Shown here: positions 35,241 through 42,464 of the stretch, in pieces | Layout: every line of letters starts with the position of its first letter | Position numbering within the stretch: position 1 is the first letter of the stretch | Assembly: GCA_047974845.1 (NCBI GenBank) | Contig: JBKECQ010000006.1 | Span: 1-42,836, forward strand | Length of the DNA stretch: 42,836 bases | Source: Aminipila sp047974845 | GTDB lineage: Bacteria > Bacillota > Clostridia > Peptostreptococcales > Anaerovoracaceae | Direction: 5' to 3' | The notes under the pieces: generated by a model | The model's database searches: none | What the model was told of the DNA's origin: nothing | Seen by the model: only the letters and a program-made list of their open reading frames with translations | Made by a program: the position numbers and the translations under genes

Positions 35241-36674
35241 ATGGAAAAAGGTCTTAATTTGACCATGTTGACTGATTTTTATGAGATTACCATGGCAAAT
35301 GGCTATTTCGAAACAGATATGGCAAATGATATTGCATACTTCGATATGTTTTTTAGAAAAATTCCTGACGATGGTGGATTTGCTATTATGGCAGGGCTTG
35401 AGCAGGTGATAGAATATTTAAAGAATTTATCTTTCTCAGAAAAAGATATAGAGTTTTTAAGAGGTAAAGGTACTTTTAGTGAAAAATTCTTACAATATCT
35501 AAAGGATTTTGAATTTACATGTGATGTTTGGGCTATACCAGAAGGAACCCCGATTTTTCCAGGAGAACCATTAGTGACTGTCAGAGGTCCTTTAATGCAG
35601 GCGCAATTTGTAGAAACTATGATTTTACTACTTGTAAATCATCAGAGCTTAATTGCTACCAAGGCTAACAGAATTGTAAGGGCTGCAAAGGGTCGCAGTG
35701 TAATGGAGTTTGGTACAAGAAGAGCTCACGGAGCTTCTGCCGCAGTATTGGGGGCTAGAGCTGCATATATCGGTGGATGTATTGGTACTGCTTGTGCTAT
35801 TTCTGATAGAGATTTTGGAATAGTAGCCTTAGGAACTATGGCGCATAGCTGGGTTCAAATGTTTGATGATGAATATCAGGCATTTAAGAAATATGCTGAG
35901 ATATATCCTGATAACTGTGTTTTGTTAGTGGACACTTATAATGTAATAAAATCAGGTGTGCCTAATGCTATCAAGGTATTTAAAGAAATGAAGCCTAAGA
36001 AAATGGGCATTAGAATTGACAGCGGGGATGTAACATATTTAACAAAAAGAGCAAGAGCTATGCTTGATGAAGCTGGTTTAAATGATTGTACCATTGTAGT
36101 ATCTAACTCTTTGGATGAATATATTATTCGAGATGTTATTTTGGAGGGCGCCTGTATCGATTCATTTGGTGTTGGGGAAAGATTAATAACATCAAAATCA
36201 GAACCTGTATTTGGTGGAGTATACAAGCTATGCGCTTTAGAGAAGCATGGGAAAATGATTCCAAAGATTAAGATAAGTGAAAACGTAGAAAAGATTACAA
36301 ATCCAGGATTTAAATCAGTATATAGACTGTTTGACAAAGATACACATAAGGTGATTGCTGATGTAATTACGCTTGAGGGTGAAACAATTCCGGAAGGTCA
36401 ATCATATGAGATATTTGACCCGAAGGCAGTTTGGAAAAGAAAGAAGATTTATAATTTCTATGCTAAAAGGCTACTGGTACCTGTCTTTGAAAAAGGAAAA
36501 TGCGTATATGAAAGTCCAAGCATTGATGAGATAAAATCTTATTGTAAGGAACAAATAGATACTTTATGGGATGAACTATTGAGATTTGAAAATCCTCAAA
36601 TCTATTATGTAGATTTATCGCAGAAATTATGGGCAATGAAACACAATTTAATTGAGGAGCATCAAAAAGTATAA
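35241..36674 (+). CDS. pncB: Nicotinate phosphoribosyltransferase
   Basis: This enzyme joins nicotinate and PRPP to form nicotinate mononucleotide, the entry step of NAD salvage from niacin. Diagnostic stretches are LTDFYEITMANGYF at the N-terminus, EFGTRRAHGASAAVLGARAAYIGG (active site), GTMAHSWVQMF and GIRIDSGDVTYL with FGVGERLITSK (phosphoribosyl site). Its 477 aa fits the longer Firmicute/PncB2 type. A GGAGG lies 8 nt before the ATG. It is a single-gene unit with its own promoter and hairpin terminator. No other NAD gene is near. Confidence 0.95.
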   Translation: MEKGLNLTMLTDFYEITMANGYFETDMANDIAYFDMFFRKIPDDGGFAIMAGLEQVIEYLKNLSFSEKDIEFLRGKGTFSEKFLQYLKDFEFTCDVWAIPEGTPIFPGEPLVTVRGPLMQAQFVETMILLLVNHQSLIATKANRIVRAAKGRSVMEFGTRRAHGASAAVLGARAAYIGGCIGTACAISDRDFGIVALGTMAHSWVQMFDDEYQAFKKYAEIYPDNCVLLVDTYNVIKSGVPNAIKVFKEMKPKKMGIRIDSGDVTYLTKRARAMLDEAGLNDCTIVVSNSLDEYIIRDVILEGACIDSFGVGERLITSKSEPVFGGVYKLCALEKHGKMIPKIKISENVEKITNPGFKSVYRLFDKDTHKVIADVITLEGETIPEGQSYEIFDPKAVWKRKKIYNFYAKRLLVPVFEKGKCVYESPSIDEIKSYCKEQIDTLWDELLRFENPQIYYVDLSQKLWAMKHNLIEEHQKV

Positions 36675-36974
36675 ACAAAGAATGCTGTTTACTTATGATG
36701 TAACATTAAATGTTTTAAGACATAATACCCGGTAAACAAGGGGCTGAACTATACTAATTTATATGTTCAGACCCCTTGTTTATTAATGTCTTGTACATAT
36801 GAAAGCTATGAGGCAAAAGGCAAGCACAGAATTTTTGTGACTTGGGCTGAAAAGTATTTTTTTTGTTCTTTTTAAAGCGTATTTTGCTTTTTATCTATTT
36901 CTTAGTGAAATTTACCTTGTTATGGTATATAATATTTAAATAGAAAGTTATAAAATAGGTATGGAGGTACTGAG
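36675..36974. other. 300-nt intergenic region between pncB and fba
   Basis: It contains the pncB terminator hairpin (36733-36783). Near fba are a TATAAT (36928-36933) without a clear -35 and, just before the ATG, a GGAGG at 36962-36966. Between these I see only AT-rich DNA. Confidence 0.75.
36733..36783 (+). terminator. Hairpin terminator after pncB
   Basis: TAAACAAGGGG (36733-36743) pairs with CCCCTTGTTTA (36772-36782), and CTGAAC pairs with GTTCAG inside. The stem is long and ends in a weak T-rich tail (TTTATT). Confidence 0.8.
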
Positions 36975-37904
36975 ATGGCTTTGATTACTTCAAAGGAAAT
37001 TTTTGAGAAGGCACTTACAAAAGATTATGCAGTCGGTGCTTTTAATGTAAATAATATGGAGATTATACAGGGAATTGTAGATGCAGCAAAGGACGAGAAT
37101 GCTCCGTTGATACTACAGGTATCGGCTGGTGCTAGAAAATATGCAAGACCGGCATATCTTTTAAAATTAGTTGAAGCTGCTATTGAAGATTCAGGTTTAG
37201 ATATAGTATTACACCTTGACCATGGAGAAGATTTTGATATATGTAAGAAGTGTGTAGACGATGGATTTACATCTGTTATGATTGACGGTTCAAAGCACTC
37301 TTTTGAGGAAAATATTGAACTTACCAAAAGAGTTGTAGAGTATGCTCATAGTAAGGGCGCTGTAGTTGAAGCTGAATTAGGTAAGTTAGCAGGCATTGAG
37401 GATAACATTAAAGTAGATGCTAGGTCTGCGACTTTCACAGACCCGGATGAGGCAGCTGAGTTTGTAGAAAGAACAGGAGTGGACTCATTGGCTATTGCTA
37501 TTGGAACAAGTCATGGGGCATATAAGTTTAAGGGCGAGCCTTACTTAGATTATGAAAGACTGGAAAAGATTCATAAGCTGGTTCCAAATACGCCACTTGT
37601 TCTTCACGGGGCATCAACAGTGTTGCCTGAGTTTGTAGCTAGATGTAATGAGTATGGTGGAAATATTCCGGGAGCGCAGGGTGTTCCTGAAGAAATGATT
37701 AGAACAGCTACAAAGTTTGGTATTTGTAAGGTAAATATAGATACTGATTTAAGATTAGCAATGACAGCAGAGGTTAGAAGATTCTTGATAGAAAAACCGG
37801 AAGAGTTTGACCCAAGAAAATACTTGTCTCCGGCAAGAGATGCTATAAAATCAATGGTACAGCATAAGATTAGAAATGTCTTAAATGCGTCAAATCAGAG
37901 ATAA
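36975..37904 (+). CDS. fba: Class II fructose-bisphosphate aldolase
   Basis: The zinc-dependent glycolytic enzyme that splits fructose 1,6-bisphosphate into two triose phosphates. HLDHG (80-84) holds the catalytic D82 and zinc ligand H83. AIGTSHGAYK and VLHGAST hold the other zinc histidines, and INIDTDLRLA-like VNIDTDLRLA binds phosphate. 309 aa is normal for the family. GGAGG stands 8 nt before the ATG. It is a single-gene unit converging on the Asn-rich repeat protein gene; tagatose-bisphosphate aldolase is a less likely alternative. Confidence 0.95.
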   Translation: MALITSKEIFEKALTKDYAVGAFNVNNMEIIQGIVDAAKDENAPLILQVSAGARKYARPAYLLKLVEAAIEDSGLDIVLHLDHGEDFDICKKCVDDGFTSVMIDGSKHSFEENIELTKRVVEYAHSKGAVVEAELGKLAGIEDNIKVDARSATFTDPDEAAEFVERTGVDSLAIAIGTSHGAYKFKGEPYLDYERLEKIHKLVPNTPLVLHGASTVLPEFVARCNEYGGNIPGAQGVPEEMIRTATKFGICKVNIDTDLRLAMTAEVRRFLIEKPEEFDPRKYLSPARDAIKSMVQHKIRNVLNASNQR

Positions 37905-37910
37905 CAAAAA

Positions 37911-37945
37911 AGAAGGCGGGTAATGTGTTACCTGCCTTCTCTTTG
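37911..37945. terminator. Terminator between fba and the repeat-protein gene
   Basis: AGAAGGCGGGTAA (37911-37923) pairs with TTACCTGCCTTCT (37928-37940), with one G-U. On the minus strand it is followed by TTTTTTG, so it mainly ends the minus gene; its stem uses that gene's last codons. Confidence 0.8.
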
Positions 37946-38773
37946 TCTAGAGGCATAGTCATATGCTTTAGCAGCATAATCAAAACCATCATAATCATCT
38001 TTATAATTATCTTTGTAATGGTTTCTGAAGTCGTTTCTTTGATTGTTTTCAAAATCGTTTCTGAAGTCGTTTCTTTGATTGTTTTCAAAATCGTCTCTGA
38101 AGTCGTTTCTTTGATTGTTTTCGTAATCGTCTCTGAAATCATTTCTTTGATTGCTTCTGGAATCGTTTCTGAAGTCGTTTCTTTGATTGTTTCTGAAATC
38201 ATCTCTGGAATCGTTTCTTTGATTGTTTCTGAAATCGTCACTATAATTGTCTATGTAATCATTTCTATTATTTTCTCTATAGTCATCTTCAAAATTATTT
38301 TTGTAATTATTTCTGTAATCTTCTTTGTAATTATCTCTATAATCGTCCTTGTAATTGTTGTCACTATTATCGGTATAATTATTTTGAATCTGTTCAGGTT
38401 CATTAGATGATGATGGTAGGTTATTTAGCATGCTAAGCATTGGACCAAGGCTTTGAGCCATATTTTGTAGATTGCCAACTTTCTTAATACTATTAACTAT
38501 AGATTCTACAGTATCAAGATGTTGTTGGGATCTACCTTCTGGGAATAATGGCTTTACAGTATGTATTGAGTCTTCAATGGTATGAGCTATGTTTCCTTTT
38601 ACGAAAGGCTCATGGGCTAATTCGTTTAGGTGATTTATACGGTCAAGTGATTCAACTGTATAATTCAGTTTATCTAAGAGTTTTTCAAGTTTAAAAGTTT
38701 CAAAATGATTGGGAAAATGATTGTTCTCTTGATATAGGAGCATAAAAAGAGCAAAGACTACTATCGGATTCAT
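37928..38773 (-). CDS. Membrane-anchored Asn/Arg/Asp-rich repeat protein, unknown function
   Basis: I do not recognise this 281-aa protein. Residues 2-15 are hydrophobic (NPIVVFALFMLLYQ), a short signal anchor. About 20-135 is an ordinary helical domain (LEKLLDKLNYTVESLDRI ... QNMAQSLGPMLSMLNN). From about 140 to 265 is a disordered low-complexity tail that begins with NYKDDYRDNYKEDY-like tetrads and goes on to six 12-residue repeats of consensus (D/N)DF(R/E)NNQRNDFR. The tail is rich in both acidic and basic residues and close to charge-balanced. The ATG at 38773 has GGAGG 6 nt upstream; the ATG at 38809 does not. It is divergent from the 93-aa gene. Spore, surface or condensate-scaffold roles are all possible. 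Confidence 0.82.
   Translation of the reverse strand: MNPIVVFALFMLLYQENNHFPNHFETFKLEKLLDKLNYTVESLDRINHLNELAHEPFVKGNIAHTIEDSIHTVKPLFPEGRSQQHLDTVESIVNSIKKVGNLQNMAQSLGPMLSMLNNLPSSSNEPEQIQNNYTDNSDNNYKDDYRDNYKEDYRNNYKNNFEDDYRENNRNDYIDNYSDDFRNNQRNDSRDDFRNNQRNDFRNDSRSNQRNDFRDDYENNQRNDFRDDFENNQRNDFRNDFENNQRNDFRNHYKDNYKDDYDGFDYAAKAYDYASRQREGR
38021..38236 (-). repeat. Six tandem 36-bp repeats inside the repeat-protein gene
   Basis: Exact 36-bp steps at 38021, 38057, 38093, 38129, 38165 and 38201. The first two are identical, and the others differ by a few bases each. Core (+ strand) GAAGTCGTTTCTTTGATTGT. A weaker 12-bp period continues to about 38360. Thirty-six is a multiple of three, so copy-number changes keep the frame. 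Confidence 0.95.
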
Positions 38774-38892
38774 AATATACCTCCAAATATAAGATAACTG
38801 TGATGTCAAAAAATCTTATGTATTATAATATGAAATAATGTTCGACTTGGTGCATATAGTATATAGGAAACTATTTAATGGGGGGTAAGAAA

Positions 38893-39174
38893 ATGAGTAT
38901 AGATGATAGAATGTTGATGGATCTTGCAAATCAGCTTGGTCTGGGAGGGAGAAACTCTAAGAAATCAGAAGATATGATTAATGAAGCAACCGGAAACTTT
39001 TCTGGAAAAAGTGATGATCAAATTTTAAATGAGATACTAAAATTAAAGCAGGTGTTAAAGAAGGACAGAAGAGCTTTTGACAAGCAAATGGAGATGATAA
39101 AATCTCTAAAGCCAATGATGACTCCGGAACAAAGGAAGAAATTAGAAAACTTACTTAGAATGTTAGAAGACTAA
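38893..39174 (+). CDS. Small helical protein of unknown function
   Basis: I do not recognise this 93-aa protein. It has no signal peptide or membrane segment. It begins SIDDRMLMDLANQLGLGG, has a Ser/Asn-rich bridge (about 24-43), and ends in two charged helices (DQILNEILKLKQVLKKDRRAFDKQMEMI; MTPEQRKKLENLLRML). The ATG at 38893 has GGGGGG upstream; the ATG at 38878 overlaps that site. It is divergent from the repeat-protein gene with a 119-nt gap between the start codons, so the two may share control. A strong terminator follows. Confidence 0.82.
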   Translation: MSIDDRMLMDLANQLGLGGRNSKKSEDMINEATGNFSGKSDDQILNEILKLKQVLKKDRRAFDKQMEMIKSLKPMMTPEQRKKLENLLRMLED

Positions 39175-39182
39175 TAAAAAAT

Positions 39183-39229
39183 AAATCCACTGTTATACAA
39201 GTATTTTTGATAACAGTGGATTTTTTATT
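39183..39229. terminator. Bidirectional terminator
   Basis: AAATCCACTGTTAT (39183-39196) pairs with ATAACAGTGGATTT (39210-39223), followed by a T-rich tail on + and A/T-rich sequence on -. It separates the 93-aa gene from the convergent MltG-like gene. Confidence 0.92.
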
Positions 39230-39235
39230 TAATAA

Positions 39236-39700
39236 TTATAATCCAGGAGATGATGTAATAGCTACAATAACCTCTTCCGGTGTTGAATCCGAAGGAATGA
39301 TAAAGTTCCCTGCCTTAATGGATGAGGCCGCGTTCATTTGTGTAATTAAGGTATTAAACTGGTCTACTGATTCAAATAAACCAACAGTTACAAATTTCTG
39401 CGCAATTGATGACATTGATTCTCCATAATTAATATAGATAGAATACATCTCGTTTTGACTTACAGCGCCATTTGTTGTTTTACCATCTTCTGTTGTTACT
39501 GCTGAACCTGATGTGGAATCACCCACGGGAACAGCTAAACCAAAGTTTGAATTATCTTTCTCTTGCTGAGCGGCAATTATTGATGGATATTCCATAATAT
39601 TGCCGATACTAAACCATATTATTATACTTGCAATCCCTACTATTACAATAGCCGTTAGTATATCACTTGTATCATATAATATGTCTTTAATCTTTCCCAT
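39236..39700 (-). CDS. Short YceG/MltG-like membrane protein
   Basis: A 154-aa protein: one membrane segment near the N-terminus (ILTAIVIVGIASIIIWFSI), a Ser/Thr-rich linker, then a LysM-like module (INYGESMSSIAQKFVTVGLFESVDQFNTLIT ... SIKAGNFIIPSDSTPEEVIVAI). This matches the N-terminal substrate-binding region of the MltG/YceG lytic transglycosylase family (G-s-s-IA-L---G-I---F---...i-aG-Y-i--g-s--eii). The catalytic Glu-bearing domain is absent, so it is unlikely to cut peptidoglycan itself. Such short forms occur elsewhere in Clostridia. It converges on the 93-aa gene with a shared terminator. Confidence 0.72.
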   Translation of the reverse strand: MGKIKDILYDTSDILTAIVIVGIASIIIWFSIGNIMEYPSIIAAQQEKDNSNFGLAVPVGDSTSGSAVTTEDGKTTNGAVSQNEMYSIYINYGESMSSIAQKFVTVGLFESVDQFNTLITQMNAASSIKAGNFIIPSDSTPEEVIVAITSSPGL

Positions 39701-39877
39701 ATATTAACCCCCAAAAATAAGAAATATAAGCCTTTTATGTAATGTATTAGCCTGGAAAATACAAATGATTTATTATACAGGCCATTTTACAAATCATAAA
39801 TTAAGGCAAGTCCTATTTAAATAATTTATCATATTTTGACGAATTTTCATATAGTTTTTTATTAAATTTTCGTTACG

Positions 39878-39907
39878 TTGTATATTTGACAAATTATGTG
39901 TTATAAT
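39878..39907 (+). promoter_or_regulatory. Promoter of the rlu-lepB-smpB operon
   Basis: TTGTAT (39878-39883), an 18-nt spacer and consensus TATAAT (39902-39907). Only six bases separate the -10 from the ATG at 39914, so transcription probably begins at the start codon. Confidence 0.72.
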
Positions 39908-39913
39908 CATTTC

Positions 39914-40882
39914 ATGATTAAATTAGTAATAACAGAAAATGAAGATAACCAGAGACTAGATAGGTTTCTGAAGAAATACTTGAAGAATGCATCACTTAGC
40001 TATATTTACAAGACAATAAGAAAAAATGTAAAAATAAATGGCAAAAGAGGTAATATTGAAACTATATTAACAAATGGAGATGAACTGCTAATATATATAA
40101 GTGATGAGGAATTTGAGCAATTAACTGCAAAGAAAAGCAATCAAAAAGCGAAAAAACAATTTAATATTGCGTATGAGGACGAGAATATTCTTATAGCTGA
40201 GAAGCCTTTTGGACTTTTAACACATGGGGATTCACGTGAGAAGAAAAATCATTTAGCAAATCAAGTAATCTCGTATTTAATTGAAAAAGGAGATTATGTG
40301 CCAGCAAAAGAAAGAACTTTTGTACCATCCCCTGTAAATCGACTGGATAGGAATACTACTGGTCTTGTTTTATTTGGGAAAAATAGTAAATCACTACAAA
40401 CTCTAAATCTAATGGTTAGGGAAAAAGGTTATGTAAATAAATATTATCTAACAGTAGTGTCAGGCAACTTGAAAAAAGAATTAGTGTTAAAAGATAAAAT
40501 GGAGAAGGATGGCTCTAAAAATATGGTAAAGGTTTTGCCTATTGAAGAGGAAGGCGGAAAGGTTATGGAAACCATAGCTAGACCAATTTGCTACAAGAAT
40601 GGGTTTACTTTGGTTGAGGTGGAACTTATTACGGGAAGAACTCACCAAATTAGAGCTCATTTAGCAGGTGCAGGATTTCCGGTTATTGGGGATGCTAAGT
40701 ATGGTAACCCAGCAACAAATAAGAAAATTGATGATATGTTCGGATTGACAACGCAGTTCCTACACGCATATAGACTGTCATTTTTAAATGCAGAGGAACC
40801 ATTAAAATATATGATAGGGAAAGAGATTGAAGGAAAGTTGCCAACAAATTTGGAAAACATAAGACATAATTTATTTAATTAG
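39914..40882 (+). CDS. RluA-family 23S rRNA pseudouridine synthase
   Basis: A 322-aa enzyme that converts uridine to pseudouridine in rRNA (RluC/RluD type; target not readable). Residues of about 1-65 form an S4 RNA-binding domain (DNQRLDRFLKKYLKNASLSYIYKTIRK). The catalytic motif is VNRLDRNTTGLVLFGK with D145. Later blocks RTHQIRAHLAGAGFPVIGDAKYG are standard. The frame is open from 39896, but that ATG lies inside the -10 box. The ATG at 39914 starts the S4 domain correctly and has no ribosome binding site, so the mRNA seems leaderless. It leads an operon with lepB 12 nt on. Confidence 0.9.
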   Translation: MIKLVITENEDNQRLDRFLKKYLKNASLSYIYKTIRKNVKINGKRGNIETILTNGDELLIYISDEEFEQLTAKKSNQKAKKQFNIAYEDENILIAEKPFGLLTHGDSREKKNHLANQVISYLIEKGDYVPAKERTFVPSPVNRLDRNTTGLVLFGKNSKSLQTLNLMVREKGYVNKYYLTVVSGNLKKELVLKDKMEKDGSKNMVKVLPIEEEGGKVMETIARPICYKNGFTLVEVELITGRTHQIRAHLAGAGFPVIGDAKYGNPATNKKIDDMFGLTTQFLHAYRLSFLNAEEPLKYMIGKEIEGKLPTNLENIRHNLFN

Positions 40883-40894
40883 GGGGTAGTTAAA

Positions 40895-41407
40895 GTGAAA
40901 GGATTAATAAAAGAAATACTGATTGCTGTTGTCATAGCATTTGTAATTATGCAATTTATAAAACCAACAATTGTAAAAGAAGCGTCGATGCAGCCTACCA
41001 TGTATGAAAACAATTACATATTACTAAACAAGCAAGCATATAACTTTGGAGAGCCAAAGCGCGGTGATATAATAGTTTTCCATACAGGGTTGAAACTTGA
41101 AAATGGAAAAGAAAAAATGCTAATCAAGAGAGTTATTGGGCTTCCCGGGGAGACTATTACCATAGATAACGGAAATGTGTTTATAAATGGAGAACAGCTT
41201 CAGGAAGATTATATAAAAGATGGATATACTGATGGATTTGTAGATAATTTACTTATTCCGGAGGGTGAGATGTTTGTAATGGGCGACAACAGGCTGGTGA
41301 GCATTGACAGCAGAGTGGAAGAAGTTGGTTGCGTAAAGATAGATGATGTACTGGGTAAAGCCTTTGTAAGACTATATCCGTTTAACAGTATAACGGTATT
41401 TAAATAG
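40895..41407 (+). CDS. lepB: Signal peptidase I
   Basis: This membrane protease removes signal peptides from exported proteins. It has 170 aa, one N-terminal membrane segment (ILIAVVIAFVIMQFI), the catalytic serine S31 in EASMQPTM and the general-base lysine K78 in LIKRVIGLPGETI; the C-terminal box is VMGDNRLVSIDSR. It begins with GTG behind AGGGGGT and follows the rlu gene by 12 nt. It is the short single-membrane type common in Gram-positives. Confidence 0.95.
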   Translation: MKGLIKEILIAVVIAFVIMQFIKPTIVKEASMQPTMYENNYILLNKQAYNFGEPKRGDIIVFHTGLKLENGKEKMLIKRVIGLPGETITIDNGNVFINGEQLQEDYIKDGYTDGFVDNLLIPEGEMFVMGDNRLVSIDSRVEEVGCVKIDDVLGKAFVRLYPFNSITVFK

Positions 41408-41460
41408 TCATTTCCGTGAGAGAAAGGTAATTTCGCCCAATAGTCGAAATGGAGGCAGAA

Positions 41461-41928
41461 ATGAAACAAAAAAAATTAATTGCCAGTAACAAAAAGGCAA
41501 GGCATGACTATTTTATTGAAGATATATATGAAGCAGGAATGGTATTAACAGGAACAGAAATAAAGTCAGTGAGAAAAGGTAAAGTTAATATTAAGGAAAG
41601 CTATGCTAAAATCGAGGACGGAGAGCTAATTATATATGGAATGAATATTAGTCCATACGAGCAAGGCAATAGATTTAATGTAGATCCTATTAGACCAAGG
41701 AAATTACTTTTACACAAACAAGAAATAAGAAAGCTTATTGGATTAACGACTATAAAAGGGTTGACTTTGGTGCCTCTAAGTATCTACATAAATGAGAGGG
41801 GCTTAGCCAAATTGCAGCTTGCCATTGCACGAGGAAAGAAGAATTATGACAAAAGAGACGATATTGCAAAAAAAGATGCAGATCGAAAAATGCAGCAGGC
41901 TGTTAGAAGAGACGAAAAACGTTATTAA
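41461..41928 (+). CDS. smpB: SsrA-binding protein SmpB
   Basis: SmpB carries tmRNA to stalled ribosomes for trans-translation. The 155-aa protein shows NKKARHDYFIEDIYEAGMVL, GTEIKSVRKGKVNIKESYAKI, SPYEQGNRFNVDPIRPRKLLLHK and the basic C-terminal tail (GKKNYDKRDDIAKKDADRKMQQAVRR) that mimics mRNA in the decoding centre. The ATG at 41461 has GGAGG 6 nt upstream; the ATG at 41449 overlaps that site. It ends the operon before a terminator, and its partner RNA gene ssrA starts 537 nt later on the same strand. Confidence 0.97.
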   Translation: MKQKKLIASNKKARHDYFIEDIYEAGMVLTGTEIKSVRKGKVNIKESYAKIEDGELIIYGMNISPYEQGNRFNVDPIRPRKLLLHKQEIRKLIGLTTIKGLTLVPLSIYINERGLAKLQLAIARGKKNYDKRDDIAKKDADRKMQQAVRRDEKRY

Positions 41929-41932
41929 ACAC

Positions 41933-41963
41933 AGACGGTATTTTAAAAGATACCGTCTTTTTG
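41933..41963 (+). terminator. Intrinsic terminator after smpB
   Basis: AGACGGTAT (41933-41941) pairs perfectly with ATACCGTCT (41950-41958), followed by T5. The stem sequence resembles the tuf terminator at 131-159. The gap to 42218 shows no gene; TATAAT at 42126-42131 is a possible -10 without a clear -35. Confidence 0.92.
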
Positions 41964-42218
41964 TAAAATATATAGAAAATAGCATTTAGATTTGAAACAA
42001 TAATTATTAGGACAATCAGTAAAGCCCGAAAAGTATAATTGATTAAGTATAACTTAGAATGTAAATACAAATAAAAATTTTTATAAATTAATATATTTGT
42101 AATGTGTTTTTTGTTTAATATTGTGTATAATATTAAGTGTATATAAGCATAAGTTTAAAACAATACAAAGTAGTCGATAACATTACATAATTTTTATGTA
42201 GAAAGAAGAGGGGTTTTT

Positions 42219-42458
42219 ATGAGAAACTTGATTGACTATGCAGATAAGTACTTAGAACAAGCTAATTGGAAAGATATGGCTTTATTAAAGGTATGTCTAT
42301 GTTCTATGGGGATTATTATGGGTGCATCAGTTGGCGAAAAGGCCAAAAAACCTGTCAAACTTGGTGCGAAAATATTATTTGTTGCTACTTGTGTTCCTTT
42401 AGCTATGAAAAGTGTAAACGTTTTGTTAGACGATTCCCAAGCTGAGGATGATTATTAA
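42219..42458 (+). CDS. Small membrane protein of unknown function
   Basis: A 79-aa protein with a charged start (MRNLIDYADKYLEQANWKDMAL), one hydrophobic segment rich in small residues (VCLCSMGIIMGASVG), a lysine-rich loop, a second hydrophobic segment (ILFVATCVPLAMKSVNVLL) and an acidic tail. Similar short proteins are common in Clostridia and are often labelled 'permease of phosphate ABC transporter'; that name is not supported by anything in this sequence. GAAGAGGGG stands 7 nt before the ATG. It ends six bases before the tmRNA. Confidence 0.85.
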   Translation: MRNLIDYADKYLEQANWKDMALLKVCLCSMGIIMGASVGEKAKKPVKLGAKILFVATCVPLAMKSVNVLLDDSQAEDDY

Positions 42459-42464
42459 TAATTA

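Noticed and set aside
37925..38410. A 161-codon valine/isoleucine-rich open frame on the + strand
   Set aside because: It is the opposite-strand reading of the 36-bp repeat in the Asn/Arg-rich gene, has no ribosome binding site, and its hydrophobic composition follows from complementing the repeat.
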